DNA of 64,000 nucleotides from Paratrimastix pyriformis (GCA_027972325.1 JAPMOS010000126.1:1-64000), one strand, 5' to 3'; shown: positions 11,778-23,938, numbered from the stretch's first letter. The notes: generated by a model from the sequence alone, not told the origin. Made by a program: numbers and translations.

Positions 11778-12576
11778 ATGCTTCTTCAGAAAGAAGCGCT
11801 TGGTAAGATCCACTCGTGAACATCCCTTCTGTGCTGTTAGGTCCGGATTCTCTTGTGGACAGCGGTTCGGTGCTTTCAGCGTGGTACCCGACGCTCTGTC
11901 CTCGGTTGTCCCTTGTATCAGCGCCGTATTTCCCCAAATGCACTTGCGGCCGGCAGGCAGTTGATGATTTACTGACCTGTAATGCGGGGCTCCTCCCACA
12001 GAGTCAAAGGCAACGGAAAAAGAAAAGAACTCGTGAGTACTCAAAAACGGAACAAGAAAAGTTGGTCTGTGGGGTGCTGAAACTTGAGTATGATGATCCT
12101 TCCCACAAGGATCATCACTTCTCGATTCGAGAGGAGATGATTGGGCTTCTCCGTGAAGCCATGACATCATTCCGGACACCGATTTCCACATCGCCGCCCA
12201 TCCCGGACCCTGGACCCGAAGACGACGGCGACGGCGATGACGACGAGTTCCCCTTCGCCGCTCACACCCCGGAGACCCTCACTCTCACCCTCGAGCATGC
12301 CGGTGCCGTGCTGGGACGCTACTTGGCCTTCGACCACCTGTGCACCATTCCCGCCTCGCCGTTTGCGGATCGGGCGCTGACCCTGGGCGATAGCCACCGT
12401 CGGTTTGTGGTCCCCCCGCGTGGGTGCCGATTCCTGATGTCCGACTTTGCCGCGCTGGGGCCCTTGGTCGAGTCTGTGCCCCCCCGAAACTCACAGCCAC
12501 AATAAGCTAATCCACTTCCTCCATTTTTCTGATTTCTGTTCATACCCACCCCCGTCTTTCCCGCCCCGCCCCCCCC

Positions 12577-12607
<31 letters not shown>

Positions 12608-15081
12608 ACACACTTGCAGGGCTGCCGAGGCAGAAGGCGGGTTCCACCTGCTGCTAATGGACCCGCCGTGGAGAATAAGAGTGTCCAACGGGCACACGGG
12701 TCAGCCTCACCTCACCTCCCCCTCCCCCTCCCCCCACCCACCCCACACCCCCACCTCCACCTGACTGCCGGCTGTCACCCCAGTCGACAGTCTTGTTCAC
12801 ACTTCGAAAAGTCAATTTGGAGAGAATTTCAATATGACCCTTGAGAGATGTGGCTCCGCTATAAAACACGAAATTTAGTACCCCCCCCCCCCCCCCCCTA
12901 TTTTCGGGCTGGGCCTCGGACCAAACTCAATACGAAAACCCCGAAATTCGTACCCCCTAGCCCACGAAATATAGTACCCCCCCCCCCCCCATTTTTCGGA
13001 CCATTTTCAAATTTAGTACCCGAGTACTAAATTTCGTGTGTACCCCTTTCCCCGTTGCCTTGGCCCCATCGTTCGCCTCTCGTGGGCGTGACACACAGGC
13101 GGGTGCACTGACACCCCCCACACACACACATCCCTACATGGCCCGTGGGCGGCACAGCTACGGGATGATGACCTCGGAGCGGCTGCTGGAGCTTCCCTTG
13201 GGTCGCCTAGGGGCTCCTGGTGCCCTGGTGGCTGTCTGGTCCGCCATGTTCCTCCTGAGTAGTGTGCATGGGCGGTGATGGTGGCTGTCTGGTCCGCCTT
13301 GTTCCTCCTGAGTAGTGTGCATGGACGATGATGGGTGGTGATGGGTGGTGATGGGTGATGGGTAGTGATGGGCGGTGATGGGCGGTGATGGGTGGTGGGT
13401 GGGGGGGTGCCTTCGATGCCCTGTCCGGTGGGTGGGTTGATGATGTTACTTTTAACGCCGATCATCGTCCAAGTACTTCCAATCATCACCCCAATCATCA
13501 TCACCACCACCACCACCATCATCATCATCCAATCATCATCAGCATCATCCAATCATCATCATCATCATCATCACCATCATCCAATCATCCGGTCATGACC
13601 ATCCAGTCATCATCATCCTGCACTCTTCTCCTGTGCGTTTCGGGTCTGGGCGCGGCGGCCCCCTCGGGACAGGGTGACCAACAGCTGGACCCACCGGCGG
13701 TTCGTCCTGGACCGGCTCTTCCCAGCTGGGGCGTCACCCACCTCGCCACCTGGTACTGGGTCAAGGTCGCCTAGCACACCATCCTCCCCCCCCTCCCCCC
13801 CCCCCCCCCCTCCCCCGTGTCTCACGCAACGACACACAACTGCCTGCCCCCCCAATCCCATCTCCCACTGCATGGCCGTCCCCGCGCCCCCTGTCTCAAT
13901 CTCACGCCCGGTCCACCCCCCGCCCCCTGCTATCCCCCCCTCTGCTACTATCCTCTGCTGATATCCCCCCCCCCCCCCCCTCGTGTTCTCCCCTCTCGGC
14001 TCTTCCCCCCCCCCCCCCCCCCCCCTCCCGTGGGTGGGCGACCAGGTGACGACCGGGGGCCGGCTTGTGACCTGTCTCGACTGCCCCTCGCGCCGCCCCT
14101 ACGAGCCGCTCATCCTGGGCAGGTTGGGCCGCACCCACGCATCCCCGTCGCCGCCGCTACCACCCCGGTTGGAGCCGCAATCCCAGCCAAACACATCACC
14201 CCGGTTGGAGCCGCAATACCAGCCATCTCCGCCCCGCTTGGCGCCACCCCGGTTAGAGCCGCAAACTCAGCGGACATCACCCCGGTTGGAGCCGCAATCC
14301 CAGCCACCACCACCACCACCACCACCCCGGTTGGAGCCACAATCCCAACCAAAACCGCCGCTCGATCGGCCGTCATCGCCCGCCAGGATGCCGCCCTCAC
14401 CGCCATCATCCGGGTTCGAACCCGGCCAGCCGCAGATCTTTTCAACCACCAGCCGGGTCGAGGTGCATGTCCCAGCCGGCCGGATGCGGCTGATTGTGGG
14501 TGTGCCGGGGGACCATTCTCGCAAGCCGCTCATCCACGGGCTCCTCGAATCCCTCGTCACCCTGCCGCCTCCCTGCCCGCATCAGCATCAGCATCATCAA
14601 CACCATCACCATCAGGCACCCGTTGGTGCGACTCCCGGCCAGGCAGCGAGTCCCCAGGCCACTGCGGGCGGGACGGAGGCTGGAGGCGATGCTGGGGCTG
14701 AGAATGATGGGGCAGGGCAAGAGGGCCAACTGCGCTGCGTGGAGCTGTTTGCACGCGGGTCCGTCGGGTTGGCTGGTCAGACCACCGGCAAGAGCCTTTG
14801 CACTACTGCTGATCGCCTGCCTCCCCCGCTGCTCATCATCCGCCTCATCCTCCCCCGCTGCTCATCATCCGCCTCATCCTCCCCCGCTGCTCATCATCCG
14901 CCTCATCCTCCCCCGCTGCTCATCATCCGCCTCATCCTCCCCTGGGTAATGCAGACTTGTGCCCGGCTGGACGGTGTGGGGCAACGAAGTGCTCAAGTTC
15001 CAGGACAGTCGCCTCTACTTTGGCCCCCCCGCCAACACAACCGGCCAACAGGCGACCAGCACCCTGACGACTCCGAGATGA
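11778..15081 (+). CDS. METTL4: METTL4-like MT-A70 adenine-N6 methyltransferase, nine exons
   Basis: Exons: 11778-11802, 11841-12475, 12630-12699, 13158-13238, 13673-13765, 14046-14122, 14453-14555, 14703-14758 and 14955-15081. All splice phases agree if one base is missing in exon 3 and one in exon 5; the product is then about 422 aa. Family marks in order: FLMSDFAALGPL, the catalytic DPPW (12660-12671) in GFHLLLMDPPW, NKSVQRAHGYGMM, VTNSWTHRRFVLDRLFP, WYWVKV, PYEPLILG, LRCVELFARG and PGWTVWGNEVLKF at the C-end. MT-A70 enzymes transfer methyl from SAM to adenine N6; METTL4 relatives act on snRNA or DNA. The frame breaks directly after DPPW and again after RLFP, so the gene is either inactive or carries two consensus errors. 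The last intron has four direct copies of a 28-bp repeat (about 14830-14940). Confidence 0.85.
12571..12613 (+). repeat. Poly(C) plus (CA)n tract before a METTL4 splice acceptor
   Basis: About 25 C in a row followed by CA repeats and TTGCAG, inside METTL4 intron 2. Other sense-strand C runs of 12-18 lie in METTL4 introns at about 12881, 12977, 13797, 13967 and 14007. Confidence 0.9.
12867..13038. repeat. Short inverted-repeat element in a METTL4 intron
   Basis: CACGAAATTTAGTAC at 12867-12881 is a perfect inverted match of GTACTAAATTTCGTG at 13024-13038. Between them lie two poly(C) runs, each next to related motifs (CGAAATTCGTACCCCC, CGAAATATAGTACCCC). It looks like a 172-bp MITE-like or foldback unit with 15-bp terminal repeats. 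Confidence 0.6.
14160..14350 (+). repeat. Minisatellite in a METTL4 intron
   Basis: About six copies of a unit built on CGGTTGGAGCCGCAATCC, in the intron between exons 6 and 7. The related wording GGTTGGAGCC recurs in the GNAT gene intron at 25185-25290. Confidence 0.75.
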
Positions 15082-15377
15082 GTATAGAATCTCGGACGAG
15101 GGAGACAGCCCAGCGAAATAAGATATTATGCGTCTGGCGCTTGTTGGTTTGCCGGAAGCAGAGGATCCTAGTGACCGCCTGTGTCCTCGCAAACAGGGGG
15201 TGGTTGCGGTGGCGGCTGCTCTGCAAGGTAGACTCGACCCAGAAAAGCGCCGCCTCGAACATCAACATCAACATCAACAACATCAATATCAACATCGGCA
15301 TCAACATCAACATCCAGGGCCAAGATGATATGATATGACCAGAGATGCCATTACCGGGGAGCATCCATTGAAGAACA
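15082..15377. other. Intergenic region between converging genes
   Basis: Lies between the METTL4 stop and the F-box/ankyrin stop. Holds an AACATC-type repeat at about 15258-15315. No gene seen. Confidence 0.5.
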
Positions 15378-16845
15378 TTACACTGCTGAGCTCCTGCACA
15401 GGGCATCCAGGAACGCCTCCACCATCCCCTCCCGTTGGCGGCGGAGGGCGAGTCCCCTGACCCGGGCAGGATGTGTGGTTCCCCGGGGTGTCTGCCACTT
15501 GCGCACGACCAGCACCAGCAGCACGTGGGCCAGGTTAATCCCGGGGCGGCACGGGCACCGATTATTGGGGAGAGAGTGGACGCACCGGGCCACGAGGGGC
15601 TCCCGCTCGGGGAGCAGGTCCAGGGCCTCCGACAGGGTCCGCAGAGGGTCGGGGCCGGGATTGGCGCGCCAGGCGACGAGGGTCTCGCGGAGCAACCGCA
15701 GAGCCGGAGCCAGCTGGCTGAAGGAGCCCCGGCCAGTGGCGGGGCCGGTGGGCGCGAACAGGGGCTGCCAGGCCTCGGGTGCGACCTGCTTGAGGGCAAA
15801 CCGAAGCAACGCCGGCAGTTCGGCGTCTGGGCAGCATCGCAACGGGGGTCACACAAGGAAAGCGGCGCATGACAAAAGGCGAAGGGGAGCAAAAAAGCGA
15901 CATTGCGAAATGCGAAAAGAAGAAGAAGAAGAAGAAGAAGAAGAAGAAGAAGAAGAAGAAGAAGAAGAAGAAGAAGAAGAAGACACCATCCATTCAAAGG
16001 GACCCGACCTGTCTGCCGACACCGAATAAGCGTCAACAAGAAGGACGGGGTGGCCTCCATCCCGTGCGTCAGGAAGCACCGCAGGCGCTGCGGAGCGGTG
16101 GGTGGCGCTGAAAAGGTGAAGTCCGTCCCGCCCGTCCCGCCCCCGTCCCGACCCCGTTCCGTTCCGTCCCGTCCCGCCCCTGCCCCCATCCCATCCCATC
16201 CCATCCCGTCCCGTCCGGTCTCGTCCGGTCTCGTCCCGTTATGGCACCATCCACTCAAGATCACTCCCGTCTGGGAATTTGAATTTGGTGGACAGACTTC
16301 AGCCGGCGCGTTGCGCATGTAGAAGGGCCAGTCCGGTCTCTGGGGGATCCGCAACCGCACTCCGAGCTTGTCGGCCTTCTGCAGCAGCTGCGCCGCAGCA
16401 GATGACAGGCCATATCGGGCGTCAACATCCCCCTGCTCGGGCTGGGGGAAGGAGGACAGGGGGTGATGGTGATGGGTTGGACGTGATGGTGGTATTAGGC
16501 CCAGAGCCCCCATCGGAATGTGTAACGCGCGACGCGAAGGCGGGAGTAACGTTTTTCTTCGCCTGCGTCCGATCAAATACACAGCAAATACACAGCAAAT
16601 ACACAGCAAATACACAGCAAATACACAGCAAATACACAGCAAATACACAGCAAATACCAGCACGTCTCTCTGTGGTGGCCATCAGACGGACCACATGGCC
16701 TGCGCTGATGAGTTGCTCGGTGAAATCCGATGAAGCGTCCACGATGGCCAGCAGCCGAGGGCGGCTGCGGGGTTGTACCACACCCCAGAGACGGAGACGG
16801 GAGAGTGAGTGCGACGAAAGATCAAAAAAGGAGTATGCGGCTCTG

Positions 16846-16925
<80 letters not shown>

Positions 16926-19729
16926 CAACATCACAATATCAACAATATCAACATCATCATCACATTCAATCATCATCAACATCATCACATTCAATCACCA
17001 TCACCACCATACACCTTCGTAGTGGGCTGACCCTTGGGGTGGAGCCACCATGAGGTCAACTCCGTCAGCCACGAGGCGGTCGAGTTTCAACGACACAGTG
17101 CGGGGCCTCTCGCCCTCTAGGAATGCGCGGAGGACCTCGTAGCACAAGGTTCGGTCCGCATACAGGTCCCGCATGGCGGTGGGTCCATGGGTGGCCACGT
17201 AGGCGGCTCGGAGTTTCTCGTAGTTTCCGGACTGTGGCGGATGGTGATGAGATGATTGATTGATGACTGGGGAGGTGGTGATTGATTTGGACGGCTGTGA
17301 GGGCGCTGATGCCGATGCCGATGCCGATGCCGATGCTGTTGATGTTGATGTTGATGATGTTGATGTTGATGATGTTGATGTTGATGATGTTGATGTTGAT
17401 GTTGATGATGTTGATGATGTTGATGATGTTGATGTTGATGATGTTGATGATGTTGATGTTGATGATGTTGATGTTGATAGGGAAAGGGAAAGGGAAAGGG
17501 AAAGACCTTGCCCGATAAGGCGGCAGTCACGAAGCACTGCGGCGAAGGGACCGTGAACCGCAGCAGCAAGTCGGCCAGGGCAGCCGCTCTGCGCGCATCG
17601 AAAGCAATCGCATACAGGCTGCGCAGCAAACCACCAGAAAGGCGTCCCAGTTGTGGGTGCGTTCGATCAAGGGTGAGGTGCCCCTGTACCAAAAAAAAAA
17701 AAAAAAAAAAAACGTCTGCGTTTGAACGAACCTCCCGCCGTGTCCAAAAAACGATCTCTCTCCGGCATTTGTTCCCATTCCCCGGGACCAGCACGTTTAT
17801 CATCAACAACAAAAATGTCCAGCTTCGGTTGGAAGGTGTGGGGTGGGGTGTGGGGTGTGGGGTGTGGTGGGGTGTGCAAAAGTCGAGGCAAGGGGTGGGG
17901 TGGATGTGGAAGGGGGTAGTGGCGAGAAAGGGCAAAATGCAGGGCAAGGGGGCGAGCGGACTTGGGGTCGGGATCCCAGTCGTAGCGTGCCGCCTCCTCC
18001 AGCATCCCCTGCGCCAGGGCAGGGCAGTGAGCAGCCAGGCGGCCCTCCTCGAGAAGCTCCCGGATCTTCCGCATGGAGGGCTGATCGTCCTCTGGGGAGA
18101 CATCCCAGAGGATGTGCGCAAGCTCCTTGCCGCGCTCCCGGGGGCGCGAGGTGGCCGCCAGTGCGGGGGCCTGCATGAGAGCCTCATACCACGCAACGAG
18201 CTGCACAGCCGGGGCGGTGAGAGCGGGGATGGCGAGGGCCTCGCATTGAAGGTCTCGAACATGAAAGCTCAGATAAGATCCCCCTCCCCCCGCAAGAAGT
18301 GGACACACGGCTCACGAGAATCAAGCAGTGCCGGGCAATCACGTATGTAGGCAGCAGCAAACAAGGGTCAATCAATCAACATGGTCATCGGTCATCATCA
18401 CCAACATGGCCATCATCACCAACATGGTCATCATCATCAACATGGTCATCATCATCAACATGGTCATCATCATCAACATGGTCATCATCCTCCATCCGTC
18501 AACCGTCACCACCCTCCGGACCTTGGGTGGGGCGACTTTCCTGGCAACCCGCCGGGCGACCTCGCGGACGGGGCTGGGCCCGTCGTATCTGGACAGGTCG
18601 GCAGCGAAGGGGTCTGCGCCTCGGTCCACGAGCCTCTGCATCAAGTCGACCCTGTCCGTGAGGGCGCAGCACACGGCCAAAGTGCTGCCTGGGTACGGTT
18701 TGGCGAAGCAAGTATCGATGGTGTAGAGGGGGAACAGCAACCGGGGCGGGGCGGCCTCTCGCAGGTACCCCGGGCGGGCCAGCAGCGTGCCGGGCGCCGT
18801 GGACGCCGTCAAAAAATCGAACAGGTCCCAGCGCCCTGCAGGGGAAAAATCGCGCGTAGGACAAGCATTTATGGAGGGGAACAAGGGGAGAGTTCGGCGA
18901 GGACGGGCTGAGAAATCGCCTGCGGGATGAACGATGAGGCGGCGGGGGTGGACCTTGGTCAACAGCGGCCCACAGCGGGTTGTAGACCCGACTGGCGAGG
19001 TGACCCGCGGCGAGGACCTGCTCCAGGCCCGGGGTGCCACCCACCAGGCCCACTTCAATCATCTCCTTGACGAAGTGACAGCCCGCCGGAAACCGGACCG
19101 GGAGTGGGTCGGGTCGGCAGCTCCAAAAGACCCACCGCAGCTGCCCGAAGCGCGGCTCGACGGGGGCGGGCGGTTCTTCTGCGGCCGGCGGCAGCCGGGG
19201 TGTGTGGCCCATGTGCAGGACGACCAACCCAGGAAAGGTGATGTCGACCCCCATGAAGAAAGCCCCGCGGAGGAGCGGCTCCGTGGCGTAGAGCGTCGTG
19301 ACGGTGGGGAAGACGGCCGCCGGCACGGGCATCTCGGGCGTTGTGACCATGGCGGCGATGAAACTGGCCGACTCGCGGACGTCAAGAATGCGCAAGTGGG
19401 AAGAATATCTGTTTATGGGTGGGTGGATGTGAGCGTGAGTGCGAAAAGAGGTGGACCACAGACGGAGCCAACCGGGTCAGCCAGTGCATCGGATATGATC
19501 CTTTGTTTCCCCTGATTTTCAGGGCGATGATGCGCCTCATGACCGTCAACGAAAGCCGTTTCTGTTTCCAGTCGGTTTCGTAGACCTCGGCCAGCGGATG
19601 GTTCGTGAGCGCGCCGCTGGCGAGATTACGAAGGTGGTGGCAAGTGGAACAGGGCGCGACAGTGTCGAGGAGCGGGAGCCGCCGCAATATTTCAACGAGC
19701 AAGTCGGATGGAAGGTCCAGCAAGATCAT
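15378..19729 (-). CDS. F-box and ankyrin-repeat protein, about nine exons
   Basis: The first exon (ATG at 19729) encodes an F-box: MILLDLPSDLLVEILRRLPL with a following CHHLRNLASGAL. Later exons give a mixed alpha/beta region (SASFIAAMVTTPEMPVPAAV, 19380-18960), then ankyrin-type segments such as GSTLAVCCALTDRVDL with LVDRGADPFAADLS (18840-18490), helical blocks at about 18250-17900 and 17680-17500, LVADGVDLMVAPP (about 17070), VDASSDFTEQLISAGH (about 16700), LLQKADKLGVRLRIP (about 16360), and a last exon 15842-15378 with RFALKQVAPEAWQPLFAP. F-box proteins bind SKP1 in SCF ubiquitin ligases while ankyrin repeats hold the substrate; that role is inferred. Introns carry GAA, ATC, GTTGAT and 11-bp repeats. 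Exon edges are approximate, and two adjacent genes cannot be fully excluded. Confidence 0.55.
15914..15983. repeat. (GAA)n microsatellite
   Basis: About 23 GAA units inside an intron of the F-box/ankyrin gene (TTC on the sense strand). Confidence 0.9.
16575..16656. repeat. 11-bp minisatellite ACACAGCAAAT
   Basis: Seven to eight near-perfect copies in an intron of the F-box/ankyrin gene. Confidence 0.9.
16845..16925. repeat. (ATC)n microsatellite
   Basis: About 26 ATC units followed by AACATC variants to about 17005, inside an intron of the F-box/ankyrin gene. Confidence 0.9.
17308..17500. repeat. GATGCC / GATGTT / GGGAAA repeats
   Basis: A block of GATGCC, then GATGTT with GATGATGTT variants, then AGGGAAAGGGAA. 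On the gene's sense strand the last part is TTTCCC-rich and lies near a splice acceptor. Confidence 0.85.
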
Positions 19730-21559
19730 TTCTACGCACACTCCGGCTTAGCTTGTTCCCCGCTTGGGGTGAAGTGGGCTGTACCAGTTTTTCTGTACTG
19801 TTTGCGCCGCTGGAGACCCAATCTTTCGTATACAGTCATAACAAAAGGAGGACACGATCGAGAGCAATTTGGTCCCGAAATATTTCTGTTCCAAATATCC
19901 CGCCAGCCTATAAATGCCGAAAGGCGCACAGGCGTATACATCACCATGATCGTCACCGCCACCATCGGCGCCGATCAGCGGCAGTCCTGGCGAACGCCTG
20001 GCACGGCCGGACAAAACCTGAAGGGCCCAACGACCCAACCCACCAGAGCACCGGATGAAGAACGACCGAGTCAGAGATGTCGGGGCGATTCCGGGCGCCG
20101 CTGACGGCACCCACTCCCCCTGACAGAACCCGTGCCCAAACCGCAGGAATCAAGACCCGACCCGGACCCAGAATCCGCACCAACCCAGACAAGAAAAAAA
20201 AAGAACCGGGGGAATAGCCACCGCCTCTCCGATCCGTGTCCAAACATGAAGGAGGCGGCGACCTTGGGGCCCCGAGGGGATGCACAAAGGGCAGCGGGGC
20301 GTGGGCGCTGGCCGAGAGGAAGTCCCACTCGGTCCGGGTGCCCGGCGCCCTTGCCTCGCTGCCACCCCGGGGTGGCGACTCCTGGGGAGGAAGTCGGAAC
20401 GGCAGATCAATAGACAGAATGAATGGGCACAAGAGCAGCCGATGGGCATGACGGCGGGGGGTGCTCGGTGAGGGGTGGCACGTGAAGGCCAGCCCCAACA
20501 CGGACCAGCTCCTGCCTGGTCGGCATCCCCCTGGTCTGTACCTCCCTGGTCTGCACCTCCCTGGTCTGCACCTCCCTGGTCTGCACATCCCTGGTCTGTA
20601 CCTCCCTGAGGGGGCGTGTCGACCCCACTGCGGTTACGCTTCGCCGGATGAGCGGCTCCGCCCGGGGGGCTGTAGACGCGTCCCGGGCCGTGGCTGGTGG
20701 CTATCCCCCCACGGAACCAGGTAAGAGCATGGAGGAGATGAGTCGATAGCGACAGGAAAAAATCGAACAGCAGCGAAAAAGGCAGCCGGTCTCTTCTCCC
20801 CGGGCAATGAGGCATGGCACCCCCCCGGATCCCAGGATGATGTGGGGGTGGGCTGGTTGCCCTCTTCTCCACCCCAGAGGTCACACTGCACCGCGCATAC
20901 GCGCGATGCCCAGCGGGCGGGGGGGGCAGACCAGTTGTGGCGGAGGGGCAGCAGGTGATGTGGGGGCGGCCACGGGTCGCTCCGGCATGCGAAGGGCTGG
21001 TGGCGAGGGGGCGGGCCGGGGCAGGGGGGTCAGGGGCACTTCGCCAAGGGCCGCGGCGGCGGCGGGGGCGAGGGAAGCGGGGGATCGCCAGGGCGGTGGC
21101 GGCGGGGCGCGGCCGGATGGCGGGTGGGCTGAGAGCCAGCAGGGGAAGGCCTGAACATAAGAGCAGCCGGAACGAAGGCGGAAATGTTGGTGGTGAGAAC
21201 GATAGTTGGTTGAATGATGAATTATTGGACGATGCGCACGGGGCCAACATATACATCTACGCAACTCATATGTGAAAGATTCCCGCAAATCATTCGCATA
21301 CAACCACCCAACCAACCACCCAACCAGCCAACCAACCCAGCCAACCACCCAACCAACCAACCACCCAACCCAACCAACCAACCAACCAACCAACCAACCA
21401 CCCAACCAGCCAACCAACCCAGCCAACCAACCCAGCCAACCAACCCAGCCAACCACCCACCCAACCAACCAAAATTGAGGGCCGCAGCATGAAGTCCCAT
21501 CCATACCGAACAGAAGGCAGGCTTCAATCAGCATGGAGTCCCATCCACATCATCACATA
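19730..21559. other. Region without a confidently recognised gene
   Basis: GC-rich, open on both strands. It holds a 17-bp repeat CCTGGTCTGCACCTCCC (about 20515-20605) and a CCAACCAA/CCACC repeat (about 21300-21470). A possible plus-strand exon starts at 20649 (MSGSARGAVDASRAVAGGY) and ends in a good donor AG|GTAAG at 20720, but its continuation could not be established. Confidence 0.3.
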
Positions 21560-23861
21560 GCCGGGCAAACGTGGGGAGAGCCGGGCAAACAGGGAGCAGA
21601 CATGTGCCCGGGGCGGCCCAACCCGGCCTCGCGCAGGCCTCGACGATGGCTGGCGGGGGCCGCTGGAGCAGCACCGAGCGGGACATGCCGAGTGGATGCT
21701 GCTGCCAGGCGGCACTGCGGGGGAGCGGCATTGAAAAAAACACACAGATGATGGGACACAAAAACGCAGATGATGCTACGCAAAAACAGATGATACACAA
21801 AAACACAGATGATGGTACACAAAAACACAGATGATGATACACAAAAACACAGATGATGATACGCAAAAACAGATGATACACAAAAACACAGATGATGGGA
21901 CACAAAAACACAGCTGATCCCACAGATGATCCCCAAAACACAGATGACATCATGATACACAAAAACGCAGATGATGATACGCAAACACAGATGATAAACA
22001 AACACAGATGACACCGAACACAGCGGGGTATGCTGTTGCCGAGCGGATGCTGCTGCCAGGCGGCGGAACTGCGGGGAGTCCCCAAAGGAGAGAGCCACCA
22101 TCCATACGGGGGGGATGATGGTGGGATGCTCCCGGACACAGGCGCACACACGACACAACACCTGACATGATAGAAAAACGCACAAAGGTGGGGTCCCCGT
22201 CGTGGGGTCCCCGATTCGGGCATCCCCGGACCTCACCTCAAGGTTCGTCGCCCCGCCAATGGCCGGTAGCCGCTCCAGCGCCCTAGTGATCTGCAGCCCG
22301 GGCGGCACGGAGCGGCTGCGGGCGGCCGGGGGCGAGAGGTCAGGCCCACCGGGGGGATCGCCGCGTGCAACCGCGCCGGCGGGCGGGGCGCAGGGCGGCA
22401 GCGGGACGTTGGACCCGCGGGCCGCCGGGGCGTTCGTGTGGATGTGGCGACGGGCGAATTGGCCCCCAAAGACACGCGAACTGCGGTGGGGTGTGGACAG
22501 GCACAGGGGATGGCAGGCATGTGGGACAGGGGTATGGCAGACATGTGACCCCAAAGACACGCGAAGCGGTGGTGTGTGGACAGGCGCAGGGTAGGTATGA
22601 CAGGCATGTGGGACAGGGGTATGACAGGCACATGGGTATGGCAAGCATGCGGAACAGGGGTATGACAGGCATGTGGGGGGCAGGGGTATGGCAGGCATGC
22701 GGAGCAGGGGTATGGCAGGCATGTGGGGGGGCAGGGGTATGGCAGGCATGCGGAGCAAGGGGATGGCAGGCATGTGACAACTGTGTGGGAGCGCTCCCAT
22801 CTCCGCTCACTCCACTGGACGGAGGGGCGATGGCGAGCGGCCAGTGGGGGGGAGGGGGGGGGAAGGCAGACGCACCTGTAGTCGATTCCCGCCACGGCAT
22901 CATCTCTGTCCCCCCAAATCGAGCCAAAGGAGGAACAGGAGAAAGAATGAGGTCAGCCACGATGGGGGGAACAGGCAGCAGGGCAGGCAGGAGGGGCAGA
23001 GGCAGAGGCGGACTCGGGGTGGTACTTCCAGATGGGGTCGATGCTGTAATTCCTCAGGGCTGTCGTGAGGCGTGAGGCGGCCCACCCAAACCCCACGTCA
23101 TCACAAGATGAGAAAGATGAGAAAGGCGAGGAGGGGGAACAACAGCACAGACCTGCCTGGTTCAGGGCGTGAGGCTTGGGGGGCGACACCACCCGGGGGA
23201 TATCCGCGTCCTCGGAGCATGGCACCCCCGTCCGCTCGTTGACCACGGTTTTACGGCTCGAGCCGGTGATATCGTAGGGGAAGGGCCGGCCCTCGGCTCC
23301 CGTGGCTAGAACCCGAGGGGAGAGGAAGCAAAAAAAGAAAAGAAAAGAAAAGAAGATGGTTTGCACCGCGTGAAGGAGTAGAACAAACCTGGTTGGTGGT
23401 GCCTTGTTCTCGTCCCTGAGAATGGCGACTTCTCCCGATGGACGGTGGGATAACCCATTTTTTTCGATTGGGCACGATCGTGATGGAGCACAGGAGAGAC
23501 GTGCCGCCGTTCCGGAAATTGAAAATTCGGGCTTTAACACAACAGTAAACACAGTGAAAGATGTGATGCGCAAGATGTGATGCGGAGCCGCAGACTTGGA
23601 CTGATTAGCAGGATTTGAGGGAATGTTCGCCTTCGGAATCGCTCGAGTCGGCGACCGTATATCGTTGCGAGTTGCGAGGAAACAATCCTGGTCTATGACG
23701 ATCCCTGGCTGACGCAGCGAAGAAACTGGTTTGAAGCAGAGTGGCCGGACAACGTGCGGCAGCGGCGAAGAGCCAGGGATTCTCCCTAAATATTCATTCG
23801 TCCAGGTGACGGAGGCACGCGGTGCCGAAACCTCCCTCCTGCGGGTCGATTCATCGTCCAT
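21560..23861 (-). CDS. Uncharacterised multi-exon protein
   Basis: Several minus-strand stretches look coding and end at plausible splice sites: a start MDDESTRRREVSAPRASVTW at 23861; GEVAILRDENKAPPT (about 23415); GRPFPYDITGSSRKTVVNE with PCSEDADIPRVVSPPKPHAL (about 23290-23165); GWAASRLTTALRNYSIDPIW (about 23090-23030); ITRALERLPAIGGATNLE ending at a GTGAGG donor (about 22236); and MSRSVLLQRPPPAIVEACAR (about 21690-21630). No family was recognised. Introns hold minisatellites at about 22500-22775 and 21745-22010. The exon chain and both ends are tentative. Confidence 0.35.
21745..22010. repeat. Minisatellite of ACAAAAACACAGATGATGAT type
   Basis: About ten irregular copies, with unit variants of 19-24 bp, flanked on both sides by copies of the segment GGATGCTGCTGCCAGGCGGC (at about 21693-21717 and 22046-22066). 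Confidence 0.8.
22500..22775. repeat. Minisatellite of GGCAGGCATGTGGGACAGGGGTAT type
   Basis: About ten copies of a roughly 24-bp unit with GCATGC and GCATGTG variants, inside the uncharacterised minus-strand gene. Confidence 0.8.
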
Positions 23862-23938
23862 GATGAAGAAAACGGCCCAAATACAAAAAGTTAGCGGCTA
23901 GTGAAACGGTCGCTTGACCAATTCCGCAGGCAGTGATC

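Noticed and set aside
11816-11840. METTL4 start at 11816
   Set aside because: It would need a GTG start. The ATG at 11778 with a 38-bp intron (11803-11840) gives an in-frame join.
21300-21478. Asn/Gln/Pro-rich or Trp/Gly-rich ORFs
   Set aside because: They are readings of the CCAACCAA repeat with no other support.
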